Positions 1 through 12,466 are shown, counted from the stretch's first letter. The stretch: DNA of 64,000 bases from Asterella californica (GCA_036924285.1 JAYKYS010000009.1:5952001-6016000), one strand, 5' to 3'. The notes: generated by a model not told the origin, from the letters alone. Program-made: numbers and translations.

Positions 1-21
1 TATTAATACAGTGTACATTTA

Positions 22-62
22 TGATTATCTAACTTTTCCGGCAAGAAAGGTAAAGTAATATA
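22..62 (-). repeat. A-type palindrome, degenerate copy
   Basis: Read on the minus strand, the 16-nt centre (positions 49-34) is ctttcttgccggaaaa, flanked by TTAC and GTTA. It closely matches the centre at 16613-16628. About seven of ten flanking bases on each side can still pair, so this looks like an old copy whose arms have decayed. Confidence 0.45.
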
Positions 63-1670
63 TTCGCGGGTGCCTCCTGGAGAAGTGGTGTGACTCTTGA
101 CCGACTCAATAACTGCTTTCGTAGTTAACTCACTTTTATTTGTTTATCGTTTCTCACCTCTTGAGATTTTGGTAATCGCTTTATAACAAGTTTTTGTTTC
201 TTGAAGACCACGAGAACCGGTAGGAGTGATGAAACGAACGTTAGCAAGTTTACTCATCCATCATCTAGATTTGATCAACTAAACCACTAGTGCTCATGGT
301 AACCATGAAGACCTTATTTTGCGAGGTTGCTTTCAGAGCACTTAGAAATTTAATCGTTATGTAGAAAATATGTCTAGTGATTACAGTCTTCATCTCAACT
401 TAGAATATGTGAAATAGAGATTCAAACTGAATAGCTATTCACTAGCTTTACAAGTAATGATTAATCTCAAAACCAACTATTTAGTATTTAGGGATAAATG
501 TTATGAAGACATTTTGGGGTTTCTTCTAAATCCTAAACCCTTTCCGTCAGACTCAAAAAATAGTATGAGAAAAATAATATTCCTTTTTATGCTTTTATAC
601 TCATGTATAAAAAGCATATGTAGGTTTAAGATTCTTTGGGATGTGAGACTTCTGTAAGCATCTGTGCATTTCACCTTTCTATATGTGAGACTTTTCTCAT
701 TTCATTGGCAATCGTACTTAAATATTATATTAGCTTTAACATTCATGTATATTATGGTTAGTGGTTGGTCTTGATTAGTTAAAAATAATGTTGGTAGAAG
801 ATATTGTCATGCTTGTGTTGCAAGAAGACCAGGAGTATGAAGATTCATTTTTGTCATGTTTGATGTCATGCTTCAATCGAGCGTATCTCTACTATACATA
901 AGAGGGGTAGATATTTTCCAAAATCATTTGTATTGATAACATTTTACAGTTTTGTAAGTTTATCGCATTATGAATCTATGAGCTGAACAACTTTTCCAAC
1001 AAGTGAAATATATTTTTTCGAATGATGACAAAAATGTATGCTTGGTATATGATAAATTCATGCTTCTCATTTCTTCACTACCGCTACAAATTATGTTTAT
1101 CTATTGATCCAAATTTTTTACGTTGTAACAACAATGTTCAACTTAAGAAGTGTTGAGATAACAAGTGCATATTGAGGTTCGTTTTATTGCAAAGGTTTCA
1201 TATTGCTCGTACTAATTTCAACAAGTAAAATATGTAACATGAAATACAAGGTAAAGTAGAGTGTTGATAAGAATATAAGCCTAGAAACCCACTACATGAG
1301 ATCTACACTTAAAATGATAACCAAATGGAAAGAGATGTTACATGATGTGTTCTCCAAAAATCCTTAATAGATAAAAAAGACAAGTTATTGATAAGAAGAG
1401 TTTGATGAATGTTCTCATTATTGACTAATATCCTCCCCACGATCTTGTACATTCAATTTTGTTTTCTCTTACCGAAAACTATAAAAGATACAAAAATGTT
1501 CTACTAAGTGATTTTCAAATGTGAAATTTCTCATTCAATGATATGTGTTAACCAGTCTCTGAGTTGCCAACACACCTTCACCCACAGGTGCGGTTAATAC
1601 GGACTGATGCACTCCTAGAGGTATAAGTCTGAAACTCTCTAACTCAAAACATGTCGATGAATTAATGTAA

Positions 1671-1698
1671 ACTTAGAAAGCCGAAGGGCTTTCTAAGT
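1671..1698. repeat. Perfect short palindrome (12-bp arms, 4-nt loop)
   Basis: acttagaaagcc at 1671-1682 is exactly reverse-complementary to 1687-1698 across the loop gaag. It lies outside any gene. It could be an RNA hairpin or a DNA cruciform site, but no gene context is visible. Confidence 0.75.
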
Positions 1699-3498
1699 GT
1701 ATGTTGTCATAGAAAGTGAAGTTTGATGACTTTGATCGATGAATACATTGGGTATCTACCTATAGAGAGATACGGCAAGATCTTGGACCAACTCGATCAA
1801 ATTTGTGTGCTCTCACCGTCTAGTCGATCAATGTTTTATCTCGACTCTAGTATATATTTATCTCGGTTTCTACAAACCTAACCTGACTTTGAGTGTAACA
1901 CACGTTGTCGTGTCGTGGACTGTCTTCTACCTGAAAATATATTCCGATGTTTATCATTATCGCTTCAAACACGCTCATGAGACTAAAATGAGACTTTTTG
2001 CACAACTTTCGATCTTCACTTTCATTACATCGATGGGTAGAGTTCGTTGTCAGCTTCCCATGGACACTTTGTCTACTTCATTTGGACGCCTAGTGTTACA
2101 AGACTCGAAAGATGGGTAAAACAAGCTAGGTCCCAGCTTACGGACTTTTGGCACGACTTCGGATCTTCATTTTCATCGCATCAGTGGGTAGAGCTCATTG
2201 TCAGCTTTCCTTAGGCACTTCGTCTACTTCAGTTCGACGCCTAGTGGAGAGTTACGAGACTCAAAAGATGGGTAAATCAAGCTAAGCCCCAGCTTACAAG
2301 CTTTTGGCACGACTTCGGATCTTCACTTTCATCGCATCAATGGGTAGAGTTCTTTGTCAGCTTTCCATAAGCACTTCGTCTACTTCATTTGGACGTCTAG
2401 TGGAAAAGTTACGAGACTCGGAAGAAGAGAAAATCAAGCTAGGCCTTCGTTTATTTTTGCTGACTGGGTATTTGTAGCTCCAAGCGCTATACTAAGGACG
2501 CAACGGGCTTGCTTCTTAATTATCTGAGAAAATTGGTACGTACTGTGACTAATGTAAGGGGGCTGCTTAAAGGGTTAGCTTGTTCATGCGACTGTCGGTG
2601 GACGGTTTGGAGAATTGAGAGATCCAATGCATACGCGCAAGGTGTCATTAGGTTCAGATCTGTGTAGGCTACGTGTTGGTTAAGACAGTTCGTGAAGAGA
2701 TGGATCGGAGAGTGTGTACTAGGGGAAATTGAGACGCAGGAAGAAAATTTGGAGTGCTTCAGTGACTTGTGAAGGAGAGTTGGACCGTTCGGACTGTTCC
2801 GGAGTCCAAACTTGCTGTCCTTGGATCCATCGGGATCAAAACGCCGAGTTCTTCAAGAAATTTAAGACGATACGAAGTTTCATTGGGCGATTTGGGATTT
2901 CTAAGTGAAATTGGCTCGCAGCGAAGAGCTCGCGTCAGATTTTTCGTCGCTTGCGATCTGAAATTTGGTTGTTCTTCGCGATCGGTGAGTCAAGTTCTTC
3001 GTTCTTGGTGCCTACCCGATCAAGGAGTCTTCATCTACACTTAGGAGAAGACCGTACATGATTGGATTGTTGGTTTGGGTGTGGTGAGCGAGTTTGAGCC
3101 ACAACGTCAGTTTTTTGCATCCTGCGACCAAATTTCTTGCGTGGTTTTGCAAGGGGGACTCCAAACGACCTGTTTGGAGTCTTGTTGGGATCAGGGTAAC
3201 TACATTTACCCTACCAGAGAAAACAGATATCAGATCAGACGATCCGCTTGGACGGTGTGTGCGATTTTAAGCCGCATGGAGGAGTTTTTGAAGGTTCGGT
3301 CACCTGCGACCGAAATTCAACGATATCTCGACTGTCGAGAGTCGGATCTGAAAGTTTTCTGGAGCAATGGAGTCAGGGAAGAAGACCCTATCGACATCTG
3401 AAGACCATTTGACAAAAAGAGAAATTTCTTAGATAGATCTTTTTCGGTTCCTTCGTTACGATTTTTGGCTTTTTGAGTTCGTTAGAGTTCTAGTTGGT

Positions 3499-3544
3499 CA
3501 TGTACAATTTGTGGTAGCTAGCTTTAGCTAAGAGCTTGTACATG
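3499..3544. repeat. Conserved hairpin inside the LTR
   Basis: catgtacaa at 3499-3507 pairs with ttgtacatg at 3536-3544, with an inner TAGCT/AGCTA pair. The same structure occurs in the downstream LTR at 11062-11107, where the arm is extended by AGCT. It lies 230 bases upstream of the LTR TATA box, so it may be a regulatory or RNA structure; that role is an inference. Confidence 0.6.
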
Positions 3545-3772
3545 GACGTTGTTTGGACTTGGGTTTGAATCGTGGGGTACAAATGCAACTTTTTTTGTTA
3601 GCAAATGGATGTTTCTCTTGCTTTGAGCTACGCTTCGATAGTTTTGGGTCTGGGCTGAGATTTAGAGACTCGTTGTAGAGGATTTTGAAGTAGAGTATAG
3701 ACCGCTCTGGTCTGTTTTTCAGTCTTGAGTTCTTAGAGAAAGAACCGGTAGTGTATACGCGTTGAGAGTTGG

Positions 3773-3780
3773 TATATATA
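3773..3780 (+). promoter_or_regulatory. LTR TATA box
   Basis: tatatata sits near the 3' end of the LTR and is followed by a CT-rich stretch, as expected for a retrotransposon U3 promoter. The counterpart in the downstream LTR is at 11315-11322. Activity cannot be judged from sequence. Confidence 0.5.
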
Positions 3781-3976
3781 GCGACGTTGATTTTCGTGCT
3801 TGTGTTTCTCTTTCTCGTTCTCTGTTCAACACACTACATGTACACAGCCAGGAACCTCGCATTTTCCTGGACATCCTTCATGCAAAATCCGACACGACAA
3901 CGGTGGTGAATTCGACGTGAAGGTCCGGGGTGGAGATTTCTTCTATGTTTGAACATTGAAGAAGAGATTGACAATC

Positions 3977-5226
3977 ATGAGCGGGGACGAGAACGGTAAT
4001 GAGAACGGAGCTAGTGGTTCGGGTGAATTGCCAAGGGTGCAGTTGGATCCGGCGACTGCATCGATGTTTCAAACTTTCATGATGTTCTTGCGACAGCAAC
4101 AATCCGATTAACGGAAGGAAGCTTTAGCAACCAAAGCGCTTCAAGCGGTGTCAGCAAGATTGATCAGTTCGATGAGAGAGATGTCTTAAGATATCTGAGA
4201 CATTATGAGAAGGAGATGGAGCTGAACCGAGTATCAGAAGATGCGATGATTGAGACGTTTGAGTTGGCAGCAGCTCTAGAGATTAAATATCATGTTAAAA
4301 TGCTAACGAAGCATTTTAACAAGGATTGAAAGACGTTTGCTCGTGCTTTGATAGATGAGTACTTCTTGGAAGGACTCTGATCGGGTCACTAAGAAATCAT
4401 TCTTGGAGTGGGTTGAGCAACCGAGGAAAGGTTTACAAGCTACAGAGTTACTCAAGGAGTTTGAGAAGCAGTTCTCACGGCTGACTAGGATGGAGAAGTT
4501 GACATTACAGTCTAACAAGACAGAGTTATTTCTTCAGGCTGCAGATGAGAAGTTACAAGAGAAGCTGGAGGTACTTCTGGAGGATCGAGAAGAAGATGAT
4601 GGTTTGACCAGTAGCTGGAAGAAGGTTGAAGAAGCTATTGCTCTACTTACCAAGAGGGAGCGAAGAAGAGAAGGTTCATGTTAGGAGATCGGCATCAACA
4701 CCGATTGCTGTAGCATCTGTTCCGGTGGTTCGATCAGTGGTTCTTGTTGCTAGACAGATGATACCAGTTGCTCCAGTTGTTCTGGTTGCCTAAGCACCTG
4801 TAGTATCTCCGAAGAAGGATGATTCAAAACCTTGAGGAGATCATGCGTGGAATGCGAGATCTGCAGATCAAGCTCACAAGATTAGAAGAGAAGGGGTCTA
4901 CAAGCGGAGCAAAATCGTTCGAGAAGCAAGGCTGGATCCAACGATGTATCTGGTGCGATGGTACAAATCATCCACGAAGAGACTACAATGAGTTCACTGA
5001 TATCTCGCAACAAGGAGTGATCTTCTGGAAGGATGAGAAAGTGACATTGAGAGATACCGGTGCACTTCTTCAGACCAATTTTGATAGAGAAGGGATGAAG
5101 AAGTTGGTTGAGGATCACTTATCAGTGCAAGCAGTTGCAATTGTGGAAGCTGGAACACACGGGACAAGAGTTGAGGATCAAACTGTGAGGAGTTTTAACG
5201 AGCATGTTGAGTCGAGTGGATTGTGA
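3977..5226 (+). pseudogene. gypsy gag remnant with degenerate zinc knuckle
   Basis: A start at 3977 opens a frame (MSGDENGNEN...) that hits a stop at 4109-4111. Gag-like coding continues in another frame at 4355-4684, a charged, helical stretch rich in K and E with the motif WVEQPRKGLQA. After a further break the frame at 4819-5226 holds C-I-W-C-D-G-T-N-H at 4945-4971, a retroviral-type CX2CX4HX4C knuckle. Its last cysteine position (4984-4986) reads TAC, tyrosine. In intact relatives this protein packages element RNA. Here it is fragmented and the knuckle has lost a metal ligand. Assignment rests on position, composition and the knuckle. Confidence 0.75.
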
Positions 5227-5768
5227 CATCTGTCATCTCTATGAAATAGAAAGGAAAGATGGCACGTGAGAAATTGTTGAGGACAGCTGCTACGATCAGA
5301 AGGGATACTGGATGAAAAGATCCGATAGAAGCGCTATCGGTGCATGCTTACATCACCGAGAAACAACACGAAGCGTTGTTGGAAGAGAAGAGAAGATGAG
5401 ATTCAGAAGAAGGGGAAGGAAGGAAGGAAGGGGAAGGAACTTCTTCCAAGAGATAGATTCGAGGAGAGAAGGTTCGTCAAGAGCTTCAGGATGCAGGAGC
5501 TCAAGATGGATGATGCTCCTTCTCCATCGAAAGAAAGAGCAAAGGAGTTTCAGAAGGAGAATGATACGCCAGCGGTCTACAAACTGCAGCCGGACATCGA
5601 GGCTTCAACAAACTTGAAGGGGGTCTTGGAAGATCGCATTTTGAATGCGAAGGTGGAGTTTACTTTGAAAGAAGTTTTGGACATTGCTAAGCGTGAGTTT
5701 CATGATGTCATCATGGACATCATCAACGGAAACGACAGATTACGAATGAGACTGGTTTATCGCATGCC

Positions 5769-6278
5769 TTGGATACTAGGATGTCTGTGGATGAGGAGAG
5801 AGAGCTTGCAAAGTGCAGTGTTTATTCTTCAAAGGAAGAAAGAGATCGAAGACGTATGATACATTTTGAAAATAAAAAGGAGGATGGGAAGCAAATCTCA
5901 AGTCATTACAGTCAAAATCACTGGGCTCGAGCTACGACAGAGGCGCTGGTGAGAGTCAGAGACTTGAATGAGCCGGTGGTTATTCTAATTGACAATGGAT
6001 CAGAAATCAACATCATGTCGAAGGAGTTGTACAAGAAGAAGGAGTGACCGATCGACACAGAGCATGAATGGGTCATAAAAGCAGCCAACAACACAAGAGG
6101 AGATCTGTATGCAGCTTGTCCAGACATTAGAGTGCGCATAGGTGATGTTACTATCGAGCAAAACGTTTTTGTTCAAGAAGCAACATCATACTCGCTCATT
6201 CTTGGTCAATCTTTCATCACAGCTACTCGGATGGAGATGAGGATACTAGACGACGGATCTGCTTATGCTAGGATCTGA
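5769..6278 (+). pseudogene. gypsy aspartic protease remnant
   Basis: The frame contains VVILIDNGSEINIMS, where D-N-G-S at 5991-6002 corresponds to the D-(T/S)-G-(S/A) active site of retropepsins. An in-frame TGA at 6045-6047 interrupts it. Beyond the stop the same frame continues with hydrophobic strands and the segment LILGQSFIT, the second conserved element of Ty3 proteases, ending at 6276-6278. The enzyme would process the Gag-Pol polyprotein. Here a single stop splits it, and the active-site threonine or serine is replaced by asparagine. Confidence 0.75.
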
Positions 6279-7054
6279 AGTCAAGATGGAAAGAGGGCGG
6301 TACAATTCTTGACTATAACGTCCAATCACGAACGTAATCGAGATCGTCTGAGAGTGAAATCGCTTCCAAGGGTGAGTGAAGAGTTCAAGGATTTTCGTTG
6401 AGTACCACTATAGAGCGGGATTGTGGTGGTGCGTAGGAGAAGGTACTCTCTCTTGAAGGAGAAAGTGTCTTTTGTACAGGATTTGTTGGGTTTTCAGAGT
6501 GTGGGATTGCTACTTACAAGAAGGTAAAAGACTTGAGAAGAAAAGAACAAAAACATTTGCGTGATGTTGAGTTGATGTTGAAAGAGTTGGGTGAGCTAGA
6601 AGAGAATGAATGGATTTCTGGTGTTTATGAAGAGGATGGGTTGGAGGATCATTTGCGAGATCTCATGTCTATTGGGTGGGAGGATATGGATAAAGTTGTG
6701 CAGATTCATTCAAGGGAGGTCTACTCGGTGATCGAATCATTTCGTGCACTTGAGGTTCGAGTTGAGATGAGTACAAGACAGTGGATAAGAAAGTAAAGCC
6801 AGTTGCTGGTCCTTTGCCGGATGACACTAACCAACAAATAGATCGAGCTTCAAAGAGAAAAGAGTTTGAGAGATCTTGCAATGATAAGACATAAGTTCAC
6901 GGAGAAGACCCTTGAAGTGCTGAAGATTGGATCTGATGGGTCTCTTCTACCAGAAGAAAAGATGTGCTTCAAGAATATGCTTTCATGATATGGGAAAGCA
7001 TTTGCCTTTGAGCCACATGAGATTTGGTGTGTAGACCTATACGTTGTTACCCCG

Positions 7055-8077
7055 ATGGTTATTTTCACAGTACCGCATGTGCCATGGAATCTGAGATCAA
7101 TTCTAGTACCGCGGGCTCACTTGTCTAAACTAGTGGAGTTGCTAAAGGAGAAGATGCGGATGAAGATCTTGGAGCCATTGTTTGCACCGTATTCAAGCAG
7201 ATGGTTTACAGTGCCTAAGAAGAATGGATCACTGCGGTTCATCCAAGACATGCAACCGGTGAACGCATTAACAATCAGAAATGCTGAGGTGGGACTGATA
7301 GTGGATAAGTTTGATGAAACGTTTGCAGGGAGAGCAATTTACTCAATGGGTGATCTTTACTCAAGATATGATCAGTTTCAACCAGCGGAGGAGAGCAGAA
7401 GCTTCACGACAATAAGGACACCTTTGGGGTTGGTTAAGATGTATAATTTATCACAAGGAGCTACCAACTCGGTAGCACACATGATGAACGAGATGAATAG
7501 AGTTCTAAGAGATTTCATACTTGAAAAGCCGTTCTTGGATGACATCCCCATCAAGGAATGTGTGGAGGATGAAAAGTATGAAGCATTAGATCAGAGGGGG
7601 TGTCGACGATTCGTCATCGATCACATCGCAGACTGTGAGAAGATCATATCTCGACTTGAGGAAGTTCATCTCACGCTGTCAAGTGCGAAGTCTACATTTG
7701 GGGTTAGAGAAGTCTTGATTGTTGATCATTTGTGTGGATTGTTTGGTCGGAAGTCAGACCCGAACAAAGTGGATGCAATTGGGAGGATGAAAGAGATTTT
7801 CAACTCGTTGACAGAAGTAAGAAGGTTTCTGGGTGCTTGTGTATTCTATCACATTTGGATTCCTCATTATGCGCATGTGACCGATCCATTATATGGGTTG
7901 TTGCGTAAGAGTCATAAGTTCATATGGGAGGAAGAGCATACTGATGCTGTACGGAAGCTGAAGTCCTTACTATCATCTCCTCCAGTTTTGAGAAGGATAG
8001 ATTACAAGGGTGCTAGGCCGGTGATTCTTACTGTAGATACAAGTCTAGTTGCAAATCGGATGGGCAGTAGGACATGA
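7055..8077 (+). pseudogene. gypsy reverse transcriptase
   Basis: This is the longest surviving frame of the element (340 codons from an arbitrary first codon). It shows the RT order: WFTVPKKNGSLRFIQDMQPVN (fingers, at ~7200), YSMGDLYSRYDQ (palm, first catalytic Asp region), TPLGLVKMYNLSQGATNS, then FLDD at 7532-7543 in place of the usual Y-x-D-D. A thumb/connection region with RRFLGACVFYHIWIPHYAHVTDPLYGLLRK follows. The frame ends just after VDTS, where RNase H should begin. Both catalytic Asp of FLDD remain. The phenylalanine/leucine pair may be typical of this lineage. Domain identity is clear; function is lost in the broken context. Confidence 0.9.
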
Positions 8078-9490
8078 TGATGAGGATGGAGACAAGTTTG
8101 TTGTTAGGTTCAGAACGAAGGTGTTAAGCCATGAAATCGAGAAAGAGTATTTGATTGGAGCTGCAATGGTGATTGAAACTGATTGTTTGCCGTTGTTAGA
8201 GATGATCATGAATTGTTCAACTCCTGATATTGCGATGTTACGATAGATCACATATATCAAGTCGTTGAACCCGGAGTTTAGACATATTGTAGGGAAGGAT
8301 AATCTGATGGTAAATATGTTATCTCGAGCTCGATATGATGGAGAGGATGAGATGGTTGAAGATATTTTGACGACGTGGGTGTAAAGTTCTATTCAATTGC
8401 ACAGACAGGAAGGGAAGATGAGTTGTTTGTTGAAAGGTTGTATGATGATGATTTGCTTGACATCGGGAGGTACCTTAGTACGATGGTTAAGCAAATATGT
8501 TGGACGGATGAGAGGTTTCGGAGAGTTCAAAAGAAGGCCTACAACTTCATATTGCAGGATGGATTTCTTTGGAAGCGACCGAAGCAGAAAGGTGGGATAT
8601 CGCTACGAACGATTTGCGACAAAGAAGATCAGCAGAAGTTGCTCAAGGTATTTCATGAGAGTCTTTGGACTGGACATCGAGAGATTTGGGCCACTTTTAC
8701 GAAGATGAAGAAAAAATATTGATGAAAAAACATGTACAAGGATGTCGTATCTTTTGTGGAGTCTTGTTTGACATGTCTGATGTACTCGAATATCCAACAT
8801 CGAGACGGATTACATCCGACTTATCCGTTGACAATCCACTTCAAATGGGTTGTAGACTTGGTGACTATGTCAGTTGGATTGTGGCAGATGAGATACTTGG
8901 TACTTGCTCGAGAAGATCTTTCAAATCAAGTTGAGGGTAGGGCGCTTCGGACAAAGACAATTGCAGGAGTGTGTAGATTTTTCTTGGAAGAGGTTGTTTG
9001 TCGATATGGATGTGTGGGAAAGATTACTGCAGATCGGAGAGAGTTAGATGTACATGAGGCTCGTGAATTCTTTGCAAGGGGTGGGGTGAGGTTGTCATTG
9101 ACAACTGCTTATAACTCCGAAGGGAATGCCAAGAGTGAACGTGGTCATCCGTCCATTGTGAAGGCTTTGGTGAAGACGTGCAACAGAAGATTGCGCGTGA
9201 CCTCGACTCTTACCATTTGCGTTGTGGACAGATCGAATGACGCACAGCTCGGTGACAAGTTACATGCTAGTGAAACTCATCACAAGTCAGAAACCTATCA
9301 TGTCGATTGAAGAAAACATTCTGACATCGAGTGTGTTACCTTGGGAAGACAATCTGACTAGGGAAGAGCTTCTTGCTATTCAAATTAGGCAGTTAGAGAG
9401 AAGACTTGAGGATATCCAAGCTGCTTTGGATAGGTTGAGAGAAGCACGATTGAAGACAATGTCAGATTTGATCAACAATATCGTTTGAGA
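8078..9490 (+). pseudogene. gypsy RNase H remnant and integrase
   Basis: After a frameshift, RNase H-like coding resumes at 8049-8246 with a large internal deletion and ends near 8385 with the segment ending MLSRARYDG. A zinc-binding stretch (H-E-S-L-W-T-G-H at ~8657, then C-L-T-C at ~8770) leads into the integrase core at 8732-9310. The core carries D (8855-8857, in VVDLVTM), D (9032-9034, in KITADR) and E (9137-9139, in NAKSERGH), the D,D,E triad. A premature end follows at 9310, then a short leftover frame to ~9488. The core would insert element cDNA, but stops and frameshifts separate it from the upstream domains. Confidence 0.8.
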
Positions 9491-9671
9491 CATAGGGCGA
9501 TCAAGGAAGGTGACTGGGTGTTAGTCTATGACAACAGTCTAGACAACCAGCATAGTGCACTCCGAAAGTTTTTCCAGACGATGGATTGATCCGTATGTGA
9601 TGAAGAAAGTTCATGAGCTGGACGGAAAGAGCTTGAAGGTACCAACGGCAGGTAAACGTGTCAAGATTTTC

Positions 9672-9691
9672 AAAAAGAGAGATGAGGAGGC
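9672..9691 (+). promoter_or_regulatory. Polypurine tract before the 3' LTR
   Basis: A nearly all-purine run (aaaaagagagatgaggagg) ends just before the sequence matching the LTR start. This position is where plus-strand DNA synthesis is primed in LTR elements. It supports placing the LTR start near 9692. Confidence 0.6.
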
Positions 9692-11445
9692 TTTTGGCAC
9701 GACTTCGGATCTTCACTTTCATCGCATCAATGGATAGAGCTCATTGTCAGCTTTCTCTAAGCACTTTATATACTTCAGTTCGACGCCTAGTGGAGAAGTT
9801 ACGAGACTCGAAAGATGGGTAAAACAAGCTAGGCCTCAGCTTATGGCTTTTTGGCACAACTTCGGATCTTCACTTTCATCGCATCAATGGGTAGAGCTCA
9901 TTGGCAACTTTGCATAGGCACTTCGTCTACTTCATTTAGACGCCTAGTGGAGAAGTTACGAGACTCGGAAGAAGAGAAAATCAAGCTAGGTTCTAGTTTA
10001 CTTTTGCTAACTTGTATTTGTAGCTCCAGGGGCTATACTAAGGACTCAAGGGGCTTGCTTCTTCATTATCTGAGAAAACTGGGTACGTATTGTGACTGAC
10101 ATAAGGGGACTGCTTAAGGGGTTAGCTTGTTTCTACGACTTGTCGGTGGACGGTTTGGAGAATTGAGAATTCGGTCTAATGCATGCGCGCAAGGTGTCAT
10201 AGATTCAGATTTGTGTAGGCTACGTGTTGGTTAAGACGATTCGTTAAGAGGTGGATAGGAGAATGTGTATTGAGAGAAATCGAGACGCAAGAAGGGAATT
10301 TGGAGTGCTTCAGTAATTTGTGAAGGAGAGTTGGACCGTTCGGGTCGTTCTGGAGTCCAAATTTGTTGTCCTTGGATCCGTCGAGATCAGAACGCCGAGT
10401 TCTTAACGAAATTGAAGAAGTTACGAAGTTTCATCGAGCGATTTGAGAGTTATGAGTGAAATTGGCTCGTAAGGAAAAGCTTGCGTCAAGTTTTTCATCG
10501 TCTGCGACCTGAAATTTGATTGTTCTTCGCGATCGGTGAGCCAAGTTCTTCATTATTGGTACCTACGCGATCAAGAAGTCTTCATCTACACTTAAGAGAA
10601 GACCGTACGTGGATTGGATTGTTGGTTTGGGTGTGGTGAGCAAATTTGAGCCGTAGGGAGTCGATTTACGTCAGCTTTTTACATCCTACGATCAAATTTC
10701 TTGCGTGGTTTTGCAAAGGGAACTCCAAACGACCTGTTTGGAGTCTTGTTGGGTTCAAGGTAACTAAATCTACTTATTGGAGAAAATGGATATCAGATCA
10801 GACGATCCGGTTGGGCGGTGTGTGCGGTTTTAAGCTGCATGAAGGAGTTTTTGAAGGTTCGGTCACCTGCGATCAAAAATCGACGATAACTCGGCTGTCG
10901 AGAGTCGGATCTGAAGGTTTTCTGGACCAACGGAGTTAGGGAAGAAGACCTTATCAACATCTGAAGACCATTTGGCGAAAAGAGAAAGTTCTCAGATAGA
11001 TCTTTTTCGATTCCTTCGCTACGATTTTCAGCTTTTTGAGTCTGTTAGAGTTCTAGTTGGTCATGTACAGCTTGTGGTAGCTAGCTTTAGCTAAGAGCTT
11101 GTACATGGATGTTGTTTGGACTTGGTTTTTAATCGTGGGGTACATGTGCAACTTTTTTGTTAGCAAAGGGATGTTTCTCTTGCTTTGAGCTACAATTCGA
11201 TAGTTTTGGGTCTGGGCTGAGAATCAGAGACTCGTCGTAGAGGGTTTTGAAACAGAGTACAGTCTTGAGTTCTTAAGAGAAAGAATTGGTAGTGTATATG
11301 CGTTGAGAGTTGATATATATAGTGACGTTCGTTTTTGTGCTTGTGTTTCTCTTTCTTGTTCTATGTTCAGCACACTACATCTCCATAGCCATGAACCTCG
11401 CATTTTCCTGGACATCTTTCACGCAAAATCCGACACAACAACGTG
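9692..11445 (+). repeat. 3' LTR of the gypsy element
   Basis: It is the direct-repeat partner of 2137-3896, opening with two ~155-bp tandem units and ending near 'gcaaaatccgacacaaca'. It differs from the 5' copy by many substitutions and by small indels, for example a short deletion near 11260 relative to 3700-3740. The insertion is therefore not recent. Confidence 0.85.
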
Positions 11446-12100
11446 CACTACACAACGCAACTGAATGTTCAATCATGCTCTAAGTACATGAAGGATCCAT
11501 ACGTGATAAATAGAGGTTTAGTTTACAAAAGCATCTTCAAACATTCCCTTAGGTTGGTTTGTCCACTAACGGTACTCTCTTCGTCAATTTTTCCTCGACA
11601 AACTAACTAAAATACTCAATTTTTGACCTTCTATAATTGGCTGCTATGAACTCCATTGAAGATGAAACTTACGGTAATTGATAGCCTATTGTACAACCTA
11701 TCCAATGATCTAGATAACACCTTGATTGGAACAAGGTAACTCCTACCACAATAGATCGAAACCTAACACTTATAACTCAAAATGTCTCAAATCTTCATCT
11801 TGATCCGCATGTTTGAACTAAATTTTGAGTAATCAAACAAGCTCTAAACTATGCATGCAGCATATCACTAGAAACCTTCTCTTCTAGAGCGTCCAACAAG
11901 GTAAGGCATGCACGCAACAAGCAACCACTGAGCGCGAGACATAATGCAGAAGACAACGGTACCTTGTTGTGAGAGATTACGGATCAACAACTTCAACATA
12001 GTGTAACATCTTCTCAGATTGTGATCTTCATACCAAGTTCACACTGTAACTCCCTTGAATCACTTATAGCACCTCCAAACCTCAAGTCGTTTGTTAAAAA

Positions 12101-12365
12101 TCAACTAAGAGATGTGGGTGAAATCTCTCTTCTCCTTCAAACTCGTCATGCTGTAAACTGAACTTCGGCAACTTATTGCTCTTAACTCAAACTTTCAACT
12201 GGCGTAAACTTCTCAAGAAATTCTCTTTGTTCAAGATCAACTAAGAGATGTGGGTGAAACCTCTCTTCTCTTTCAAACCCGTCATGCTGTAAGCTGAACT
12301 TCTGCAACCTATTGCTTCCAACTCAAACTTTCAATTGACGCAAACTTCTCAAGAAATTCTCTTTG
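12101..12365. repeat. Tandem duplication, ~136-bp unit
   Basis: 'tcaactaagagatgtgggtg' begins at 12101 and again at 12237, and the two copies stay aligned to 'tctcaagaaattctctttg'. Differences are scattered single substitutions, so this is an older duplication. No function is suggested. Confidence 0.85.
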
Positions 12366-12466
12366 ACTCCTCACTAATATCCTATGAAATTTCAGCTTCA
12401 TACACCAAAACAGTCGCTCGAAATGCAGCAAGTCCTTTGTATGTGATAACTTATGAGCTTTACAGA

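Larger units (their letters stand above)
1..2136. other. AT-rich intergenic stretch, no gene seen
   Basis: There is no reading frame with recognisable content. It holds one palindrome centre near 34-49 and a perfect 12-bp-arm hairpin at 1671-1698. Around 1590-1640 a scrap containing 'ggtataagtctgaaactct' resembles 'ggtataagtccgggactga' at 36820-36840 and may be a retrotransposon remnant. The last ~140 bases (1993-2136) look like an extra copy of the tandem unit that opens the gypsy LTR. Confidence 0.6.
2137..3896 (+). repeat. 5' LTR of the gypsy element
   Basis: It matches 9692-11445 along its length. Shared landmarks are 'ttttggcacgacttcgg' at the start, 'cttgctttgagctac' near 3620 and 11180, and the end 'gcaaaatccgacac' near 3881 and 11425. 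It opens with ~155-bp tandem units: two inside the LTR here and a diverged third at 1993-2136. The exact ends are uncertain by several bases. Confidence 0.85.
2137..11445 (+). mobile_element. Decayed Ty3/gypsy LTR retrotransposon
   Basis: Two related ~1.75 kb direct repeats (2137-3896 and 9692-11445) flank a 5.8 kb interior. The interior carries, in order, a gag-like frame with a degenerate zinc knuckle, an aspartic protease motif, reverse transcriptase, remnants of RNase H, and integrase. That order is the Ty3/gypsy order. All parts lie on the plus strand and are broken by stops and frameshifts, so the copy is not autonomous. A purine-rich tract precedes the downstream LTR. I could not identify a clear primer binding site or matching target duplications; the left boundary is blurred by a third tandem unit upstream. 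Confidence 0.9.
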
